The translations under genes and the position numbers were made by a program. DNA of 64,000 nt, from assembly GCA_964577375.1 (NCBI GenBank), contig CAZNYW010000016.1, positions 3,388-67,387 on the forward strand, given 5' to 3'. Under the pieces are notes generated by a model that saw only the letters and a program-made list of their open reading frames with translations, was not told the DNA's origin and did not search any database. Source of the DNA: DATKUC01 sp964577375. Lineage in GTDB: Bacteria; Spirochaetota; Spirochaetia; DSM-27196; DATKUC01. Within the stretch, counting starts at the first letter, position 1. Every line of letters starts with the position of its first letter. This document shows positions 1 through 9,238 of this stretch, one piece after another.

Positions 1-957
1 CCGATCCAGATCGCCGCATTCCTGGTCGCGCTCAACGCGAAGGGTATTCAGCCTCAGGAGATTGCAGGCTGCGCGAAGGTGCTTCAGCAGAAGCGGGTTC
101 CTATCCGCAGCAGCGTTCCGGCGCTCGACACCTGCGGCACAGGCGGCGACGGCGCAGGATCGTTCAACATCTCCTCGATGGCCGCTATCGTGGCGGCGGC
201 CTGCGGCGCGCGGGTGGCGAAACACGGAAACCGGGCGGTGAGCTCGCGGAGCGGCAGCGCGGACTTCTACCGGGCGCTGGGGATAAACGTCGAGCTCCCG
301 CCGGAGAAGACGGAGGAGCTCCTCGAGAAGACCGATTTTGCCTTTCTCTTCGCGCCGCTCTACCACGGCGCGATGAAGCACGCCGGAAAGCCGCGGGCCG
401 AGCTTGGAATCAAGACAATCATGAACCTGCTCGGACCGCTTGCAAATCCGGCGGGAGCGCAGTTCCAGCTCATAGGTGTATACGATGAGGCGCTCTGCGA
501 GCCTGTGGCGCGCGCGGCGCATCTCCTCGGCATCAGACGGGCGATGGTTGTGCATGGTCAGGACGGCATCGATGAGGTGTCGATATCCGCGCCGACGACG
601 ATCGTCACCCTTGACGGGGACAAGCCGCTCACGAAGACGACGCTCGAGCCGGGCCGGTTCGGGATGAAGGGTTACACGCTCAAGGACCTGGAAGGCGGTG
701 ATGCAGGCGACAACGCGGATGCCGCGTGGGAGATTGCACGCGGCAAAGGGCGCGCCGCGGTCCGTGACTCGGTGCAGCTGAACGCGGCGGCAGCTCTCAC
801 TGTCTACGGCATCGCGAAGGACATCGAGGACGGTCTCGCGCACGTCAGAAAGGCCTTCGACGACGGTCTGGTTCTTGCCAAGATGGAGGAGACCGTGCGG
901 GTGAGCCACGAGCTTGCCATAAAGGAGGCGGAGACAGCGGGAGCGCAGCCGGTATGA
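1..957 (+). CDS. trpD: Anthranilate phosphoribosyltransferase (5' end outside window)
   Basis: Transfers phosphoribose from PRPP to anthranilate in tryptophan synthesis. The frame is open from the first base of the window, and the visible protein starts inside the N-terminal helical domain (AFLVALNAKG), so the true start is upstream; the GTG at 79 is internal. The PRPP-binding GTGGDG loop is encoded near 130-150 and is followed by the KHGNRAVSSRSGSAD segment that binds PRPP/Mg and anthranilate. The stop overlaps the next start by 4 bases (ATGA), indicating translational coupling to trpCF. trpE and trpG would be expected just upstream, outside the window. Confidence 0.96.
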   Translation, partial: PIQIAAFLVALNAKGIQPQEIAGCAKVLQQKRVPIRSSVPALDTCGTGGDGAGSFNISSMAAIVAAACGARVAKHGNRAVSSRSGSADFYRALGINVELPPEKTEELLEKTDFAFLFAPLYHGAMKHAGKPRAELGIKTIMNLLGPLANPAGAQFQLIGVYDEALCEPVARAAHLLGIRRAMVVHGQDGIDEVSISAPTTIVTLDGDKPLTKTTLEPGRFGMKGYTLKDLEGGDAGDNADAAWEIARGKGRAAVRDSVQLNAAAALTVYGIAKDIEDGLAHVRKAFDDGLVLAKMEETVRVSHELAIKEAETAGAQPV

Positions 958-2408
958 GCGTTCTCGACGATATCGCGGCACGCCGACACGAGCGGATCTC
1001 GCGCGAGGGTCCGGCGCTCGGCGTTCCGGTGCCTGCAGAACGGCCGGTGCCGGTGACTCGGTTCGGCCTGGACCCCTTCGTGGTGTGTGAAATCAAGCGG
1101 CGGTCGCCCTCTCGCGGCGACATATCGGCCCGGCTCGACCCGGTATCGCAGGCTGCCCGATACCTCGAGGCGGGCATACGGTCGATCTCGGTGCTCACCG
1201 AGGAGGACCACTTCGGCGGCTCGCTCGACGACCTGATGCGGGTCAAGTCGGCCTTCCCTGAGGCCTCAATCCTTCGCAAGGACTTTCTCCTCGATGAGGC
1301 TGATATCGACATCTCCTGGCGCGCGGGCGCCGATGCGATTCTTCTGATCGCGGCCCTTCTCGACCGGCAGCGGTTTGAAGCGATGTACCGCCGGGCGAAG
1401 GAACTGGGCCTGAGCGCGCTCGTCGAGGTGCATACAGCTTCGGAGATCGACCTTGTCCGGCGCGCGGCGCCGGACCTCGTAGGCGTGAACAGCCGCGACC
1501 TCACCACCTTTCACGTCGACCCGTTGGTTCCGGTGCATCTTCGCCCGCTGATCGACTGGAGCTGCCGGACCGTCTTCGAATCGGGTGTCTTCGGCCGCGA
1601 AGAGGCGGCGCTGGCCGCCAATGCCGGCTTTGACGGAGTTCTCGTGGGAGAGGCGGTTGTCCGCGAACCTGCCCGCATTCCCGCCATCATCTCCGGGCTT
1701 GCGGAGCCTGGCACCGAGGGCCGGTTCTGGGCGAAGCTCTTCCAGCGGGATCCCCGGCGCCGCGGGCCGCTCGTGAAGGTGTGCGGCATCACCAGCGCGC
1801 AGGATGCCGCGAAGGCCGATGCTCTCGGCGCCGACCTCCTCGGCTTCATCTTTGCCAACTCACCGCGGCGCGTGAACCCCGAGCTCCTGCGGGCGCTTCC
1901 GGAGACGAACGCGCAGCGTGTGGCGGTGGTCGTTCTCAATGAGCGGGCGGACAACATCGACCCGGAAATTCCGCGCCTTCTTGCAGACGGCCTTCTCGAC
2001 GCGGTGCAGCTTCACGGCGACGAGTCGGCCGAGGCGGTACGGGCACTGACCTTTCCGCGCTACAAGGCGCTACGCCCGGCGGCCGCGAGCGAGATTGGGC
2101 AGCTTTCGGAATACGGAACGCGTCGTGCGCTGGTTGACGCCTATTCGAAGGACGCCTACGGCGGCACCGGCCGCCGTATCTCCCCGGAAATCGTCGTCGC
2201 CGCGAAGCTGCAGGGCCCCCTCTGGATGGCCGGTGGGATAGGAGCCGACAACGCGGCTCAGATCATCGAGGAGTACAACCCCGAGCTGATCGATTCTTCG
2301 AGCCGGCTCGAGGCGGCGCCGGGGCGGAAGGACCACGCGCTTCTCGAGCGCTTCTTCGAGGAGATCGCGCGGGCGCGAGAGATTCAGTCGATTGGAGAAA
2401 GAGCGTGA
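954..2408 (+). CDS. trpCF: Bifunctional indole-3-glycerol-phosphate synthase / phosphoribosylanthranilate isomerase
   Basis: Two consecutive tryptophan-pathway enzymes fused in one chain, as in E. coli. Residues about 1-255 are TrpC, with the CEIKRRSPSRG substrate strand, the lysine of ILRKDFLLDE and the VGVNSRDL strand. Residues about 270-480 are TrpF, with the catalytic Cys in VKVCGIT and the catalytic Asp in ALVDAYSKDAYGGTG. Both barrels look complete and keep their catalytic residues. The order is the reverse of the pathway, since the isomerase acts first. It overlaps trpD and trpB by 4 bases at each end, within the trp operon. Confidence 0.96.
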   Translation: MSVLDDIAARRHERISREGPALGVPVPAERPVPVTRFGLDPFVVCEIKRRSPSRGDISARLDPVSQAARYLEAGIRSISVLTEEDHFGGSLDDLMRVKSAFPEASILRKDFLLDEADIDISWRAGADAILLIAALLDRQRFEAMYRRAKELGLSALVEVHTASEIDLVRRAAPDLVGVNSRDLTTFHVDPLVPVHLRPLIDWSCRTVFESGVFGREEAALAANAGFDGVLVGEAVVREPARIPAIISGLAEPGTEGRFWAKLFQRDPRRRGPLVKVCGITSAQDAAKADALGADLLGFIFANSPRRVNPELLRALPETNAQRVAVVVLNERADNIDPEIPRLLADGLLDAVQLHGDESAEAVRALTFPRYKALRPAAASEIGQLSEYGTRRALVDAYSKDAYGGTGRRISPEIVVAAKLQGPLWMAGGIGADNAAQIIEEYNPELIDSSSRLEAAPGRKDHALLERFFEEIARAREIQSIGERA

Positions 2409-3685
2409 AGGAACAGACGGTGAAAGAGACAGGAACGCGCGGCGCGGGGGCCGATAGGGGCCGTGACGGCTATTTCGGCCGGTTCGGCGGAAGGTACGTC
2501 GCGGAGGTGCTCCGTTCGGCGCTCGACGAGCTCGACGAGCAGTTCCGCGTCGCCATGGCGGACGACGGTTTCCGCAGGGAATATACGCACCTGCTCGACG
2601 AGTACGTGGGAAGACCGACTCCGCTTCTTCACGCGGCGAACCTTTCACAGCGGCTCGGAGGAGCGCAGATCTACGTGAAGCTCGAGGGGCTTGCGAACAC
2701 CGGCGCGCACAAGATCAACAATGCGCTCGGGCAGGCGCTGCTCGCGAAGCGAATGGGCAAGAGACGCATCATTGCAGAGACAGGCGCGGGCCAGCATGGC
2801 GTGGCAACCGCGGCCGTCTGCGCGAAGCTCGGCATTCCCTGCCGGGTCTACATGGGCGAGGTCGACATGCAGCGTCAGCGGCCGAACGTCTTCTGGATGG
2901 AGCTCTTCGGCGCCGAGGTAGTGCCGGTCAAGAGCGGCTCGCGCACGCTGAAGGATGCGGTGAACGAGGCGCTCCGCGACTGGTCGGCGAGCTTCTCGGA
3001 CACCCACTATCTCCTTGGTTCAGCGCTCGGTCCTTCGCCTTTTCCCGACATGGTACGCGAGTTTCAGTCGGTGATCGGCCGCGAGGTGGAGGCGCAGATC
3101 GCGGTGAGACGCCTTGATGTGGAAGCGATGATTGCCTGCGTCGGCGGGGGGTCCAACGCAATCGGATTCTTTTGGCCCTTCCTCGACCGGAAGGAGCCGC
3201 GGCTCATCGGGGTGGAGGCGGGCGGAAGGGGAACCGCCGCAGGCGACCACGCCTCGCGCATGAATGGTCTCGGGCAGACCGGCATCGTTCAGGGCTACAA
3301 GAGCCTCTTTCTCCTCGACAGCGACGGGCAGGTCGGTCGGACGCACTCGGTTTCGGCCGGTCTCGACTATCCCGGGATCGGCCCGCAGCTCGCGCATCTC
3401 GGTGAGTCGGGACGGATCGAGTTCACCCGTGCTGAGGACGATGAGGCAATCGATGCACTGAAGACCTTCGCTCGCCATGAGGGCGTAATCTTCGCGCTCG
3501 AGTCGGCGCACGCCGGCGCCGCTGCCCTGAAGCTTGCGCCGGAGCTTCCGAAGGAGCGGGCGATCGTAGTCAACATGTCGGGACGCGGCGACAAGGACCT
3601 CTTCATCGTCGCCCGCGCCACAGCCGGCGGGGATGAAAACCGGACCTGGAAGCGCTTCCTCGAGCAGGAGGCCGCGAGCCTATGA
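2405..3685 (+). CDS. trpB: Tryptophan synthase beta subunit
   Basis: PLP enzyme that joins indole to serine. The PLP lysine lies in GAHKINNALGQ, followed by the AETGAGQHGVATA segment and the phosphate-binding GGGSNAIG loop, which is typical of TrpB1. Length (426 aa) fits the family, with about 20 extra polar residues before YFGRFGGRYV. The start is a GTG that overlaps the trpCF stop (GTGA). It should form the alpha2-beta2 complex with the TrpA encoded next. Confidence 0.96.
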   Translation: MKEQTVKETGTRGAGADRGRDGYFGRFGGRYVAEVLRSALDELDEQFRVAMADDGFRREYTHLLDEYVGRPTPLLHAANLSQRLGGAQIYVKLEGLANTGAHKINNALGQALLAKRMGKRRIIAETGAGQHGVATAAVCAKLGIPCRVYMGEVDMQRQRPNVFWMELFGAEVVPVKSGSRTLKDAVNEALRDWSASFSDTHYLLGSALGPSPFPDMVREFQSVIGREVEAQIAVRRLDVEAMIACVGGGSNAIGFFWPFLDRKEPRLIGVEAGGRGTAAGDHASRMNGLGQTGIVQGYKSLFLLDSDGQVGRTHSVSAGLDYPGIGPQLAHLGESGRIEFTRAEDDEAIDALKTFARHEGVIFALESAHAGAAALKLAPELPKERAIVVNMSGRGDKDLFIVARATAGGDENRTWKRFLEQEAASL

Positions 3686-4452
3686 GCGCCCGGATCATGG
3701 CACACATGGTGGCCTGCTACCCCGACTACGACCGGGCGGTCGAAATCGGCAAAGCCCTGCTCGATGCGGGTGTGGCCTACCTCGAAGTGCAGTTTCCCTT
3801 CTCCGACCCCACCGCAGACGGTCCGGTCATTCAGACCGCCTGCACCGAGGCTCTCGAAAGCGGCTTCAGCGTCGACGAAGGATTCAGGCTGATCGGCGAG
3901 CTTTGCGACTACCGGGACAGCCGCTTCGCCGACGGCGCGCGCGCGCCCGTCTTCCTCATGAGTTATGCGAGCCTTGTGTTTGCCCGGCCGATGGCGCAGT
4001 TCGTCCGGGACGCAAAGTCCGCCGGTGTTGTCGGGCTCATCGTTCCCGACCTTCCAGTCGACAGCGACGAGGGTCTCTACGCCCTGGGGCGATCCCAGGA
4101 GATCGACGTGATACCGGTGGTGGTGCCGAGCATGAGCGAGCGGAGGCTCGAGCTCCTTCGCACAGTGCGGCCGCGCTTCCTCTACGCCGCGCTTCGCAGC
4201 GGCATCACCGGGAGCTACACCGAAATAGGGGAGGAGAATCTGGCGTTTCTTCGCCGTCTGGCACCGTTCGGAGCACAGGTTCTTGCGGGATTTGGAATCC
4301 GGTCGCCGGAACAGGTGGCCCTTCTCGTCCCTCACGTCCACGCTGTTATTGTCGGATCGGCCTTCGTGGCGGAAATCGCGTCGGCAGGCCGGTCGCCGGG
4401 AGCTGCGGCACGTGCGGTAGGCGGCCGCGCCGCCTCGCTCATTGACGCATGA
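3682..4452 (+). CDS. trpA: Tryptophan synthase alpha subunit
   Basis: Cleaves indole-3-glycerol phosphate to indole, which is channelled to TrpB. The catalytic Glu and Asp are visible in LEVQFPFSDPTADGPVIQ, and the phosphate-binding GSAF segment is near the C-terminus. It is a divergent member: the N-terminus starts directly at IMAHMVACYPD, without the usual leading helix region, and the sequence otherwise departs from the proteobacterial form. At 256 aa it is slightly short. It overlaps trpB by 4 bases and closes the operon. A promoter for trxA appears to lie in its last codons. Confidence 0.93.
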   Translation: MSARIMAHMVACYPDYDRAVEIGKALLDAGVAYLEVQFPFSDPTADGPVIQTACTEALESGFSVDEGFRLIGELCDYRDSRFADGARAPVFLMSYASLVFARPMAQFVRDAKSAGVVGLIVPDLPVDSDEGLYALGRSQEIDVIPVVVPSMSERRLELLRTVRPRFLYAALRSGITGSYTEIGEENLAFLRRLAPFGAQVLAGFGIRSPEQVALLVPHVHAVIVGSAFVAEIASAGRSPGAAARAVGGRAASLIDA

Positions 4453-4470
4453 AGCGCAAACGATAATACT
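4442..4470 (+). promoter_or_regulatory. Putative sigma70 promoter of trxA
   Basis: TTGACG, a 17-base spacer, then AATACT, 18 bases before the trxA start. It overlaps the end of trpA, so trxA can be transcribed independently of the trp operon. The -10 box matches the consensus in only four of six positions. Confidence 0.45.
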
Positions 4471-4487
4471 TGTGATGGGAGAACGAA

Positions 4488-4817
4488 ATGAGCAATGAAG
4501 TGACAATAACCGAAGCAAATTTCGACCAGGAAGTCGTCAAGTCTGACGTCCCGGTCCTGATAGATTTCTGGGCAGAGTGGTGCATGCCCTGCAAGATGAT
4601 TGCGCCCGCGCTCGACGAGCTTGCGGGAACCTACGCGGGAAAGGTGAAGATCGGAAAGGTAAACGTCGACGAAGAGACGGACCTCGCCTCCCGCTACAAC
4701 ATCGTGAGCATTCCGACGCTACTCGTCTTCAACGGCGGGGAGGTGGTGAAGCAGCACGTGGGTGCCGCTCCCAAGCCGGCCCTCGAAGGCCTCTTCAAGG
4801 AATACGTGGCAGGCTGA
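4488..4817 (+). CDS. trxA: Thioredoxin
   Basis: Cytoplasmic dithiol-disulfide oxidoreductase of normal length (109 aa). One thioredoxin fold with the conserved buried Asp (LIDFWAEW), the cis-proline in SIPTLLVF and a C-terminal GAAPK segment. The active site reads WCMPC rather than the common WCGPC; a methionine here is known from some thioredoxins and may shift redox potential. A GGGAGA ribosome-binding site precedes the ATG. The stop abuts, with no gap, the stop of the converging lipoprotein gene. The likely electron donor, a thioredoxin reductase, is not in this window. Confidence 0.95.
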   Translation: MSNEVTITEANFDQEVVKSDVPVLIDFWAEWCMPCKMIAPALDELAGTYAGKVKIGKVNVDEETDLASRYNIVSIPTLLVFNGGEVVKQHVGAAPKPALEGLFKEYVAG

Positions 4818-5876
4818 TCAGGGGACATATACCTCGTCGCTGTTGACTGCGCCGAAGGTCGAGCCTCTGGTGGGAACCGTATGCCAGTCCGCTCGCGAAT
4901 CGGTATCAGCCGTTTCTGAGCTCCGGCAGATGGAACGGGTGGAGGTCGAGTCCGACGGATCGACCGCATCCTCCGGTGCCGCGAGCTCTCCCGATGTGCT
5001 CCACGCGCCTGCCGCGACAATTTCATCGACCCAGTCCATCATCCGCGTGCTGCCGAAACCGCGGTAGCGGTCATCCGAATCGGAGGTGCGGTTGCTGTAT
5101 ATGACGGCGTCGGCCACAGCCCCGCCCGGCGAGGAGGCAAGCGTGAGCACCCCGTTGTTTCCCGAAAGACCGGTTCCCTGCGGGATCCAGTAATCCCACG
5201 CGAGCGGCGAGGAGTCTGCTCCGCCGGAGGCGGCACGATCGGCGAGCTCGTCGATTTCGGACGCGTCGCCCGACGGCTTGCAGTGAACCAGCACGAACTC
5301 ACCCGTTTCCACGGTCCGGTTGGGAAGCACGATTCGCGAGTCCCAGTCACCCGGGGTGCCGACCGACAAACAGAGCCCGGCCAGGTTGCCCGCCTTCACG
5401 ACTGCAAGCTCGACGAGGTCCGGGTGGGTAGTGGTGCCGTTGGTGATGAACTCATTGATCCGGAGCGCCGCCGGATCGGAATTGTGCCCGTAGACCGGCG
5501 ACATGAAGCTCAGGCAGTTGCCGTGGCTGTCCGCCGCCACCGCCTCGAAGAGGTAGCAGACTCCCGGCGTCATCTCCTGCTCGCTGCGGACCGTCACGAC
5601 GTTCTTCTCCGAAACCGTGGTAATCTCTCCGCGGCCGGGGGAGAGAAGCGCCGCCTCGGCGGTGATCCGGGCAGGCTCGTCGAACAGGAGCTCGAAGCTG
5701 CGCGTCGAGAGCGTGCGAACGTGCTGAAGCTGGGGCGGGCGCAGGTCCGCCGCGATGACCTCTTCCACGCTTGAAAAAGCGCTGCAGGAAGAAAGCAATG
5801 CCGTCACGGCCAGCAGCAGCCAGGCGGTCCGGACCAGGACGATTGACCGGTATTCCGACAAACGGGCATATTGCAT
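4818..5876 (-). CDS. Predicted lipoprotein with lamin-tail-like domain
   Basis: Function unknown. The N-terminus has a signal peptide with a lipobox (LLSSC, Cys near residue 31), so it should be membrane-anchored. The middle (about residues 145-300) resembles an LTD/lamin-tail beta-sandwich: LRINEFITNG, then DLVELAVVKAGNLAGLCLS, then a glycine-rich beta-strand region ending in GSTFGAVN. Such domains occur in secreted or surface proteins. The start is supported by a GGAGGGA site 7 bases upstream of the ATG at 5876. It is transcribed away from the Crp/Fnr gene and converges on trxA. Confidence 0.8.
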   Translation of the reverse strand: MQYARLSEYRSIVLVRTAWLLLAVTALLSSCSAFSSVEEVIAADLRPPQLQHVRTLSTRSFELLFDEPARITAEAALLSPGRGEITTVSEKNVVTVRSEQEMTPGVCYLFEAVAADSHGNCLSFMSPVYGHNSDPAALRINEFITNGTTTHPDLVELAVVKAGNLAGLCLSVGTPGDWDSRIVLPNRTVETGEFVLVHCKPSGDASEIDELADRAASGGADSSPLAWDYWIPQGTGLSGNNGVLTLASSPGGAVADAVIYSNRTSDSDDRYRGFGSTRMMDWVDEIVAAGAWSTSGELAAPEDAVDPSDSTSTRSICRSSETADTDSRADWHTVPTRGSTFGAVNSDEVYVP

Positions 5877-5935
5877 GGCATCCCTCCACGAGGTATCACC
5901 CTCCCGAAGCGGCGGTGCTTCAACCGATTGCGCGC

Positions 5936-5965
5936 TTTACCGCCCTGCCGGAATCGTTATATAAT
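5936..5965 (+). promoter_or_regulatory. Putative sigma70 promoter of the Crp/Fnr-family gene
   Basis: TTTACC, an 18-base spacer, then a perfect TATAAT. It leaves a 5' leader of about 20 nt carrying the CGAGGA ribosome-binding site. Confidence 0.6.
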
Positions 5966-5991
5966 TCCATACACTTCATCGAGGATTGCAA

Positions 5992-6621
5992 ATGCCGGAA
6001 AACATCCTATTCGAGAAATACGGGCAGACGATCGAGAACGGGCGGGTCATCTTTCGTGAAGACGAAGAGGGCAAGCAGATGTTCATCATCCAGGAAGGGA
6101 TCGTTCGGATATCGAAAACGATCGACGGAAAGGAGCACGTCCTTGCGGAGCTCGCAAAGGGTGATTTTTTCGGCGAGATGGCGATAGTGACCCGGGTCCG
6201 CCGCACGGCGACGGCCACGGCTGTGGGAAACGTGCAGCTTCTTGCCTTCGACCGCGCGGGCTTTCAGGGAATGATCGAGAAGAACTCCCGCATCGGACTG
6301 AACATCATCGACAAGCTCTGCCGCCGGCTGCAGCACGCGAATCATCAGATCGAGCTGCTCTTCCAGCGGAACGAGCAGAGCCTCATCGCAATGAACCTCT
6401 ACTTGCACTTCATGGAAAAGGGCGGCGACGAGCCCTTCCTTGCCCTGGACAAGACGGTCCAGGATCTTGCAAAAACGATGGACATGCCCGAAAGCTCGGT
6501 GGCGACGCAGCTCAGCAATCTGGCGCAGTCCGAAGTCATCGCAATTCACGGGAATGCCATCCGGCTGAGGGACAAGAGCAAGCTCTCGGTTCTTGCCGAA
6601 ACTCTCCCCACCAAGCGCTGA
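5992..6621 (+). CDS. Crp/Fnr-family transcriptional regulator
   Basis: Residues about 15-120 form a cyclic-nucleotide-binding-type beta-roll (GDFFGEMAIV, then RRTATATAV, close to the phosphate-binding cassette). A long dimerisation helix follows, then a C-terminal winged helix-turn-helix (residues about 150-209, DLAKTMDMPESSVATQLSNL). No N-terminal FeS cysteine cluster is present, so it is not a classical Fnr. The ligand cannot be assigned from sequence alone. The ATG at 5992 is preferred over an upstream TTG because GAGGA lies 7 bases before it. It is a single-gene unit upstream of glmS. Confidence 0.88.
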   Translation: MPENILFEKYGQTIENGRVIFREDEEGKQMFIIQEGIVRISKTIDGKEHVLAELAKGDFFGEMAIVTRVRRTATATAVGNVQLLAFDRAGFQGMIEKNSRIGLNIIDKLCRRLQHANHQIELLFQRNEQSLIAMNLYLHFMEKGGDEPFLALDKTVQDLAKTMDMPESSVATQLSNLAQSEVIAIHGNAIRLRDKSKLSVLAETLPTKR

Positions 6622-6785
6622 ACGACGGCGGCGCACCGACCGGCCTCTCACCGGACCGATACACACCATTGCCACGGCGCACAGCTCCAGCGTGAGCCCG
6701 TCCCGGCGGCTCGCGTCGGTGTGGAAACAGGCTATTTCGTGATATTCTCAGGTGTTAGTGCCGAAAAACAAGTGAGGAAGTTCAA

Positions 6786-8609
6786 ATGTGCGGAATAATC
6801 GGATATTGCGGACCGAAGCCTGCGGCTCCCATTCTCGTCGAAGGGCTCCGGAGGCTCGAATACCGCGGCTACGATTCAGCGGGAATCTGCATCAACGAGG
6901 CGGGCGTCCTCAAGGTTATCAAGAAGAAGGGCAAGATCGCCGAGCTGCGAAAGCACGTACCGACGGGTTTGAAAGCGACTACCGGGATCGGACATACCCG
7001 CTGGGCGACGCATGGCGAGGTGAACGACAAGAATGCCCATCCGCACACCGACGAAAAGGACATCATTGCAGTTGTCCACAACGGCATCATCGAGAACTAT
7101 TCGAGCCTCAAGGAGAAGCTGCAGGAGGACGGGCACGTCTTTCGTACGGAGACCGACTCGGAGGTAATTGCCTACCTCATATCCGACCTCTACGAGGGAG
7201 ACCTCGAACGCGCGGTGAAGCAGGCGGTACAGCTGCTCAAGGGCACCTACGGAATAGTCTGCATGCACCAGAACGAGCCCGACCTGCTCGTAGGCGCACG
7301 CAACGGATCACCTCTGGTACTCGGCGTGGGCGACGACGAGATGTTCCTCGCAAGCGACGTCACCGCGATGATCGCTCACACCAAACAGGTTGTCTACCTG
7401 GAGGATGGTGAGGTGGTTGCCGTCCGGAAGGACGGGTTCCAGACCTCCGATCTCAAGGACCGGCAGATCGACAAGAAGGTCGATTTCATAAGCTGGGAGC
7501 TCGAGGAGATCGAGAAGGAGGGATTCGATCACTTCATGCAGAAGGAGATCTTCGAGCAGCCGCAGTCGATTCTCCGGGCGATGCAGGGGCGATTCGATTA
7601 CGAATACGGGACCGCCAAGCTGGGCGGACTGAACATGACCAAACAGGAGCTGCAGAGCGTCGAACGGGTCAAGATCGTCGCCGCCGGCACCTCATTTCAC
7701 GCGGGCATCCTCGCGAGCTATCTGCTCGAGAACATCGCGCGCATCCCCTGCACCGCTGAGCTTGCATCGGAGCTGCGCTACCGCAATCCCATCGTGGAGC
7801 GGAACACCATCTACTTCGCGGTGAGCCAGTCCGGTGAGACCGCGGATACGCTCTACGCCATGCGCGAGCTGCAGCGCAAGGGCGCGCGAGTGCTCGGCAT
7901 CTGCAACGTCGTCGGCGCGACCATTCCGCGCGAGTCAGACGGCGGCGTCTACATTCATTCGGGACCCGAGATTGCCGTCGCGTCGACAAAAGCATTCACG
8001 AGCCAGCTCACCGCGTTCTACCTTTTCACGCTGCTGATGGCGCGGATGCACCACATGTCGCTCGAGCAGGGCACCGCGTTCATCAACCACCTCGAGGCGG
8101 TACCGGAGCTCGTCGCGGCAACGCTCGAGAAGGCCGGTGAGCTTCAGAGCCTGGCAAAGAAGTACTCCGCGTCGCAGGATTTTCTCTTCCTCGGCCGCGG
8201 GCTCAACTACCCGGTCGCGCTCGAGGGAGCGCTGAAGCTGAAGGAAATCTCCTACATTCACGCAGAGGGCTACAGCGCGGCGGAAATCAAGCATGGGCCC
8301 ATCGCGCTCATCAACGAAAAGACCCCGAGTCTCTTCCTGGTTCCCGAAGACGGGCTCCGCGAGAAGGTCATCAGCAACATGAAAGAGGTGAAGGCGCGCA
8401 AGGGAAAGGTGATTGCGCTGGCCGTCGAGGGCGACCACGAAGTCGCCGAGATCGCGGATGATGTTTTCACTGTGCCGCGGGCGGATGAGCTCGTCTACCC
8501 CTTCCTGATGGTGGTGCCTCTGCAGCTGCTCTCCTACTACTGCGCGCTCGAGCTTGGCCGCGATGTCGACCAGCCGCGCAATCTCGCAAAGAGCGTGACC
8601 GTCGAGTAG
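6786..8609 (+). CDS. glmS: Glutamine--fructose-6-phosphate aminotransferase (isomerizing)
   Basis: Makes glucosamine-6-phosphate from fructose-6-phosphate and glutamine, the entry to peptidoglycan and amino-sugar synthesis. The start is fixed by the N-terminal catalytic cysteine (MCGIIGYCG). A class-II glutamine amidotransferase domain occupies about residues 1-220 (GHTRWATHG, HNGIIENY) and two SIS sugar-isomerase domains fill the rest (SQSGETADTL, STKAFTSQ, AEIKHGPIALI). It ends in the canonical KSVTVE. Length 607 aa is normal. A GAGGA site lies 7-8 bases upstream. I see no glmS ribozyme in the 164-base leader. Confidence 0.97.
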   Translation: MCGIIGYCGPKPAAPILVEGLRRLEYRGYDSAGICINEAGVLKVIKKKGKIAELRKHVPTGLKATTGIGHTRWATHGEVNDKNAHPHTDEKDIIAVVHNGIIENYSSLKEKLQEDGHVFRTETDSEVIAYLISDLYEGDLERAVKQAVQLLKGTYGIVCMHQNEPDLLVGARNGSPLVLGVGDDEMFLASDVTAMIAHTKQVVYLEDGEVVAVRKDGFQTSDLKDRQIDKKVDFISWELEEIEKEGFDHFMQKEIFEQPQSILRAMQGRFDYEYGTAKLGGLNMTKQELQSVERVKIVAAGTSFHAGILASYLLENIARIPCTAELASELRYRNPIVERNTIYFAVSQSGETADTLYAMRELQRKGARVLGICNVVGATIPRESDGGVYIHSGPEIAVASTKAFTSQLTAFYLFTLLMARMHHMSLEQGTAFINHLEAVPELVAATLEKAGELQSLAKKYSASQDFLFLGRGLNYPVALEGALKLKEISYIHAEGYSAAEIKHGPIALINEKTPSLFLVPEDGLREKVISNMKEVKARKGKVIALAVEGDHEVAEIADDVFTVPRADELVYPFLMVVPLQLLSYYCALELGRDVDQPRNLAKSVTVE

Positions 8610-8610
8610 C

Positions 8611-9216
8611 ATGACCCCTCGAAGGGTGACACCGCACCCGCAGCGCATCCGGCAACCCCCACCGACCGCCCGGTTTTCTCCCGCAACCTGGCTCCTTGCT
8701 GCCGCGCTGCTTCTGTCGACCGGGCTCTTCTCGTGCAGCGTACCGGGCGCGGAGTCCGCGAAGAACGACGCCGGTCAGGCCGCCGCGCAGGCACCGACCG
8801 CCGCCGGCGACACCGGTCGCGCCGTGCTTCTCGATGGCCCGTTCCGGGCGACAGGGATTCCCGTTCTTTCTCCCAACCTGCTGAGCTATGCGTACGGCCG
8901 CTACTCGTTCAACGGTCTCGACATAACGGTATACTTCACGCAGCTTGCCGTGCGGAACGATCCCGCGTGGACGCAGCACAATTGCAGAGGGCGCGTGGTC
9001 CGGACCATCCCGCAGAGCGGAGCGACGGTGCTGTATTACGACAACTCGCCTCGGTGGTCGCTCTTCTTCCGGATACCTTCATCGCTCCCGGACGACTGTC
9101 CCTTCGTCGCGACCTTCATCGACCGCTTCGTCTATTTCTATGATTCGCTCTATCAGCAGCAGTCCTACGGGAAGGATGGGGAGATACCCTTTCCCGGCGT
9201 CCTTAACGTGCAGTGA
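8611..9216 (+). CDS. Predicted lipoprotein, unknown function
   Basis: I do not recognise the family. A proline/arginine-rich N-terminus precedes a hydrophobic segment (about residues 28-41) and a lipobox LFSC near residue 42. A low-complexity Ala-rich linker follows, then a compact domain rich in aromatic residues (YAYGRYSFNGLDITVYF, TVLYYDN, DRFVYFYDSLYQ). The start codon lies one base after the glmS stop, so the two are probably co-transcribed. No strong ribosome-binding site is visible, so translation may depend on coupling to glmS. Confidence 0.7.
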   Translation: MTPRRVTPHPQRIRQPPPTARFSPATWLLAAALLLSTGLFSCSVPGAESAKNDAGQAAAQAPTAAGDTGRAVLLDGPFRATGIPVLSPNLLSYAYGRYSFNGLDITVYFTQLAVRNDPAWTQHNCRGRVVRTIPQSGATVLYYDNSPRWSLFFRIPSSLPDDCPFVATFIDRFVYFYDSLYQQQSYGKDGEIPFPGVLNVQ

Positions 9217-9238
9217 ATAATCGGCCGATATCACAGAT

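Noticed and set aside
6622..6785. A glmS ribozyme upstream of glmS
   Set aside because: The 164-base leader has no recognisable ribozyme core and the sequence just upstream of the start is simple.
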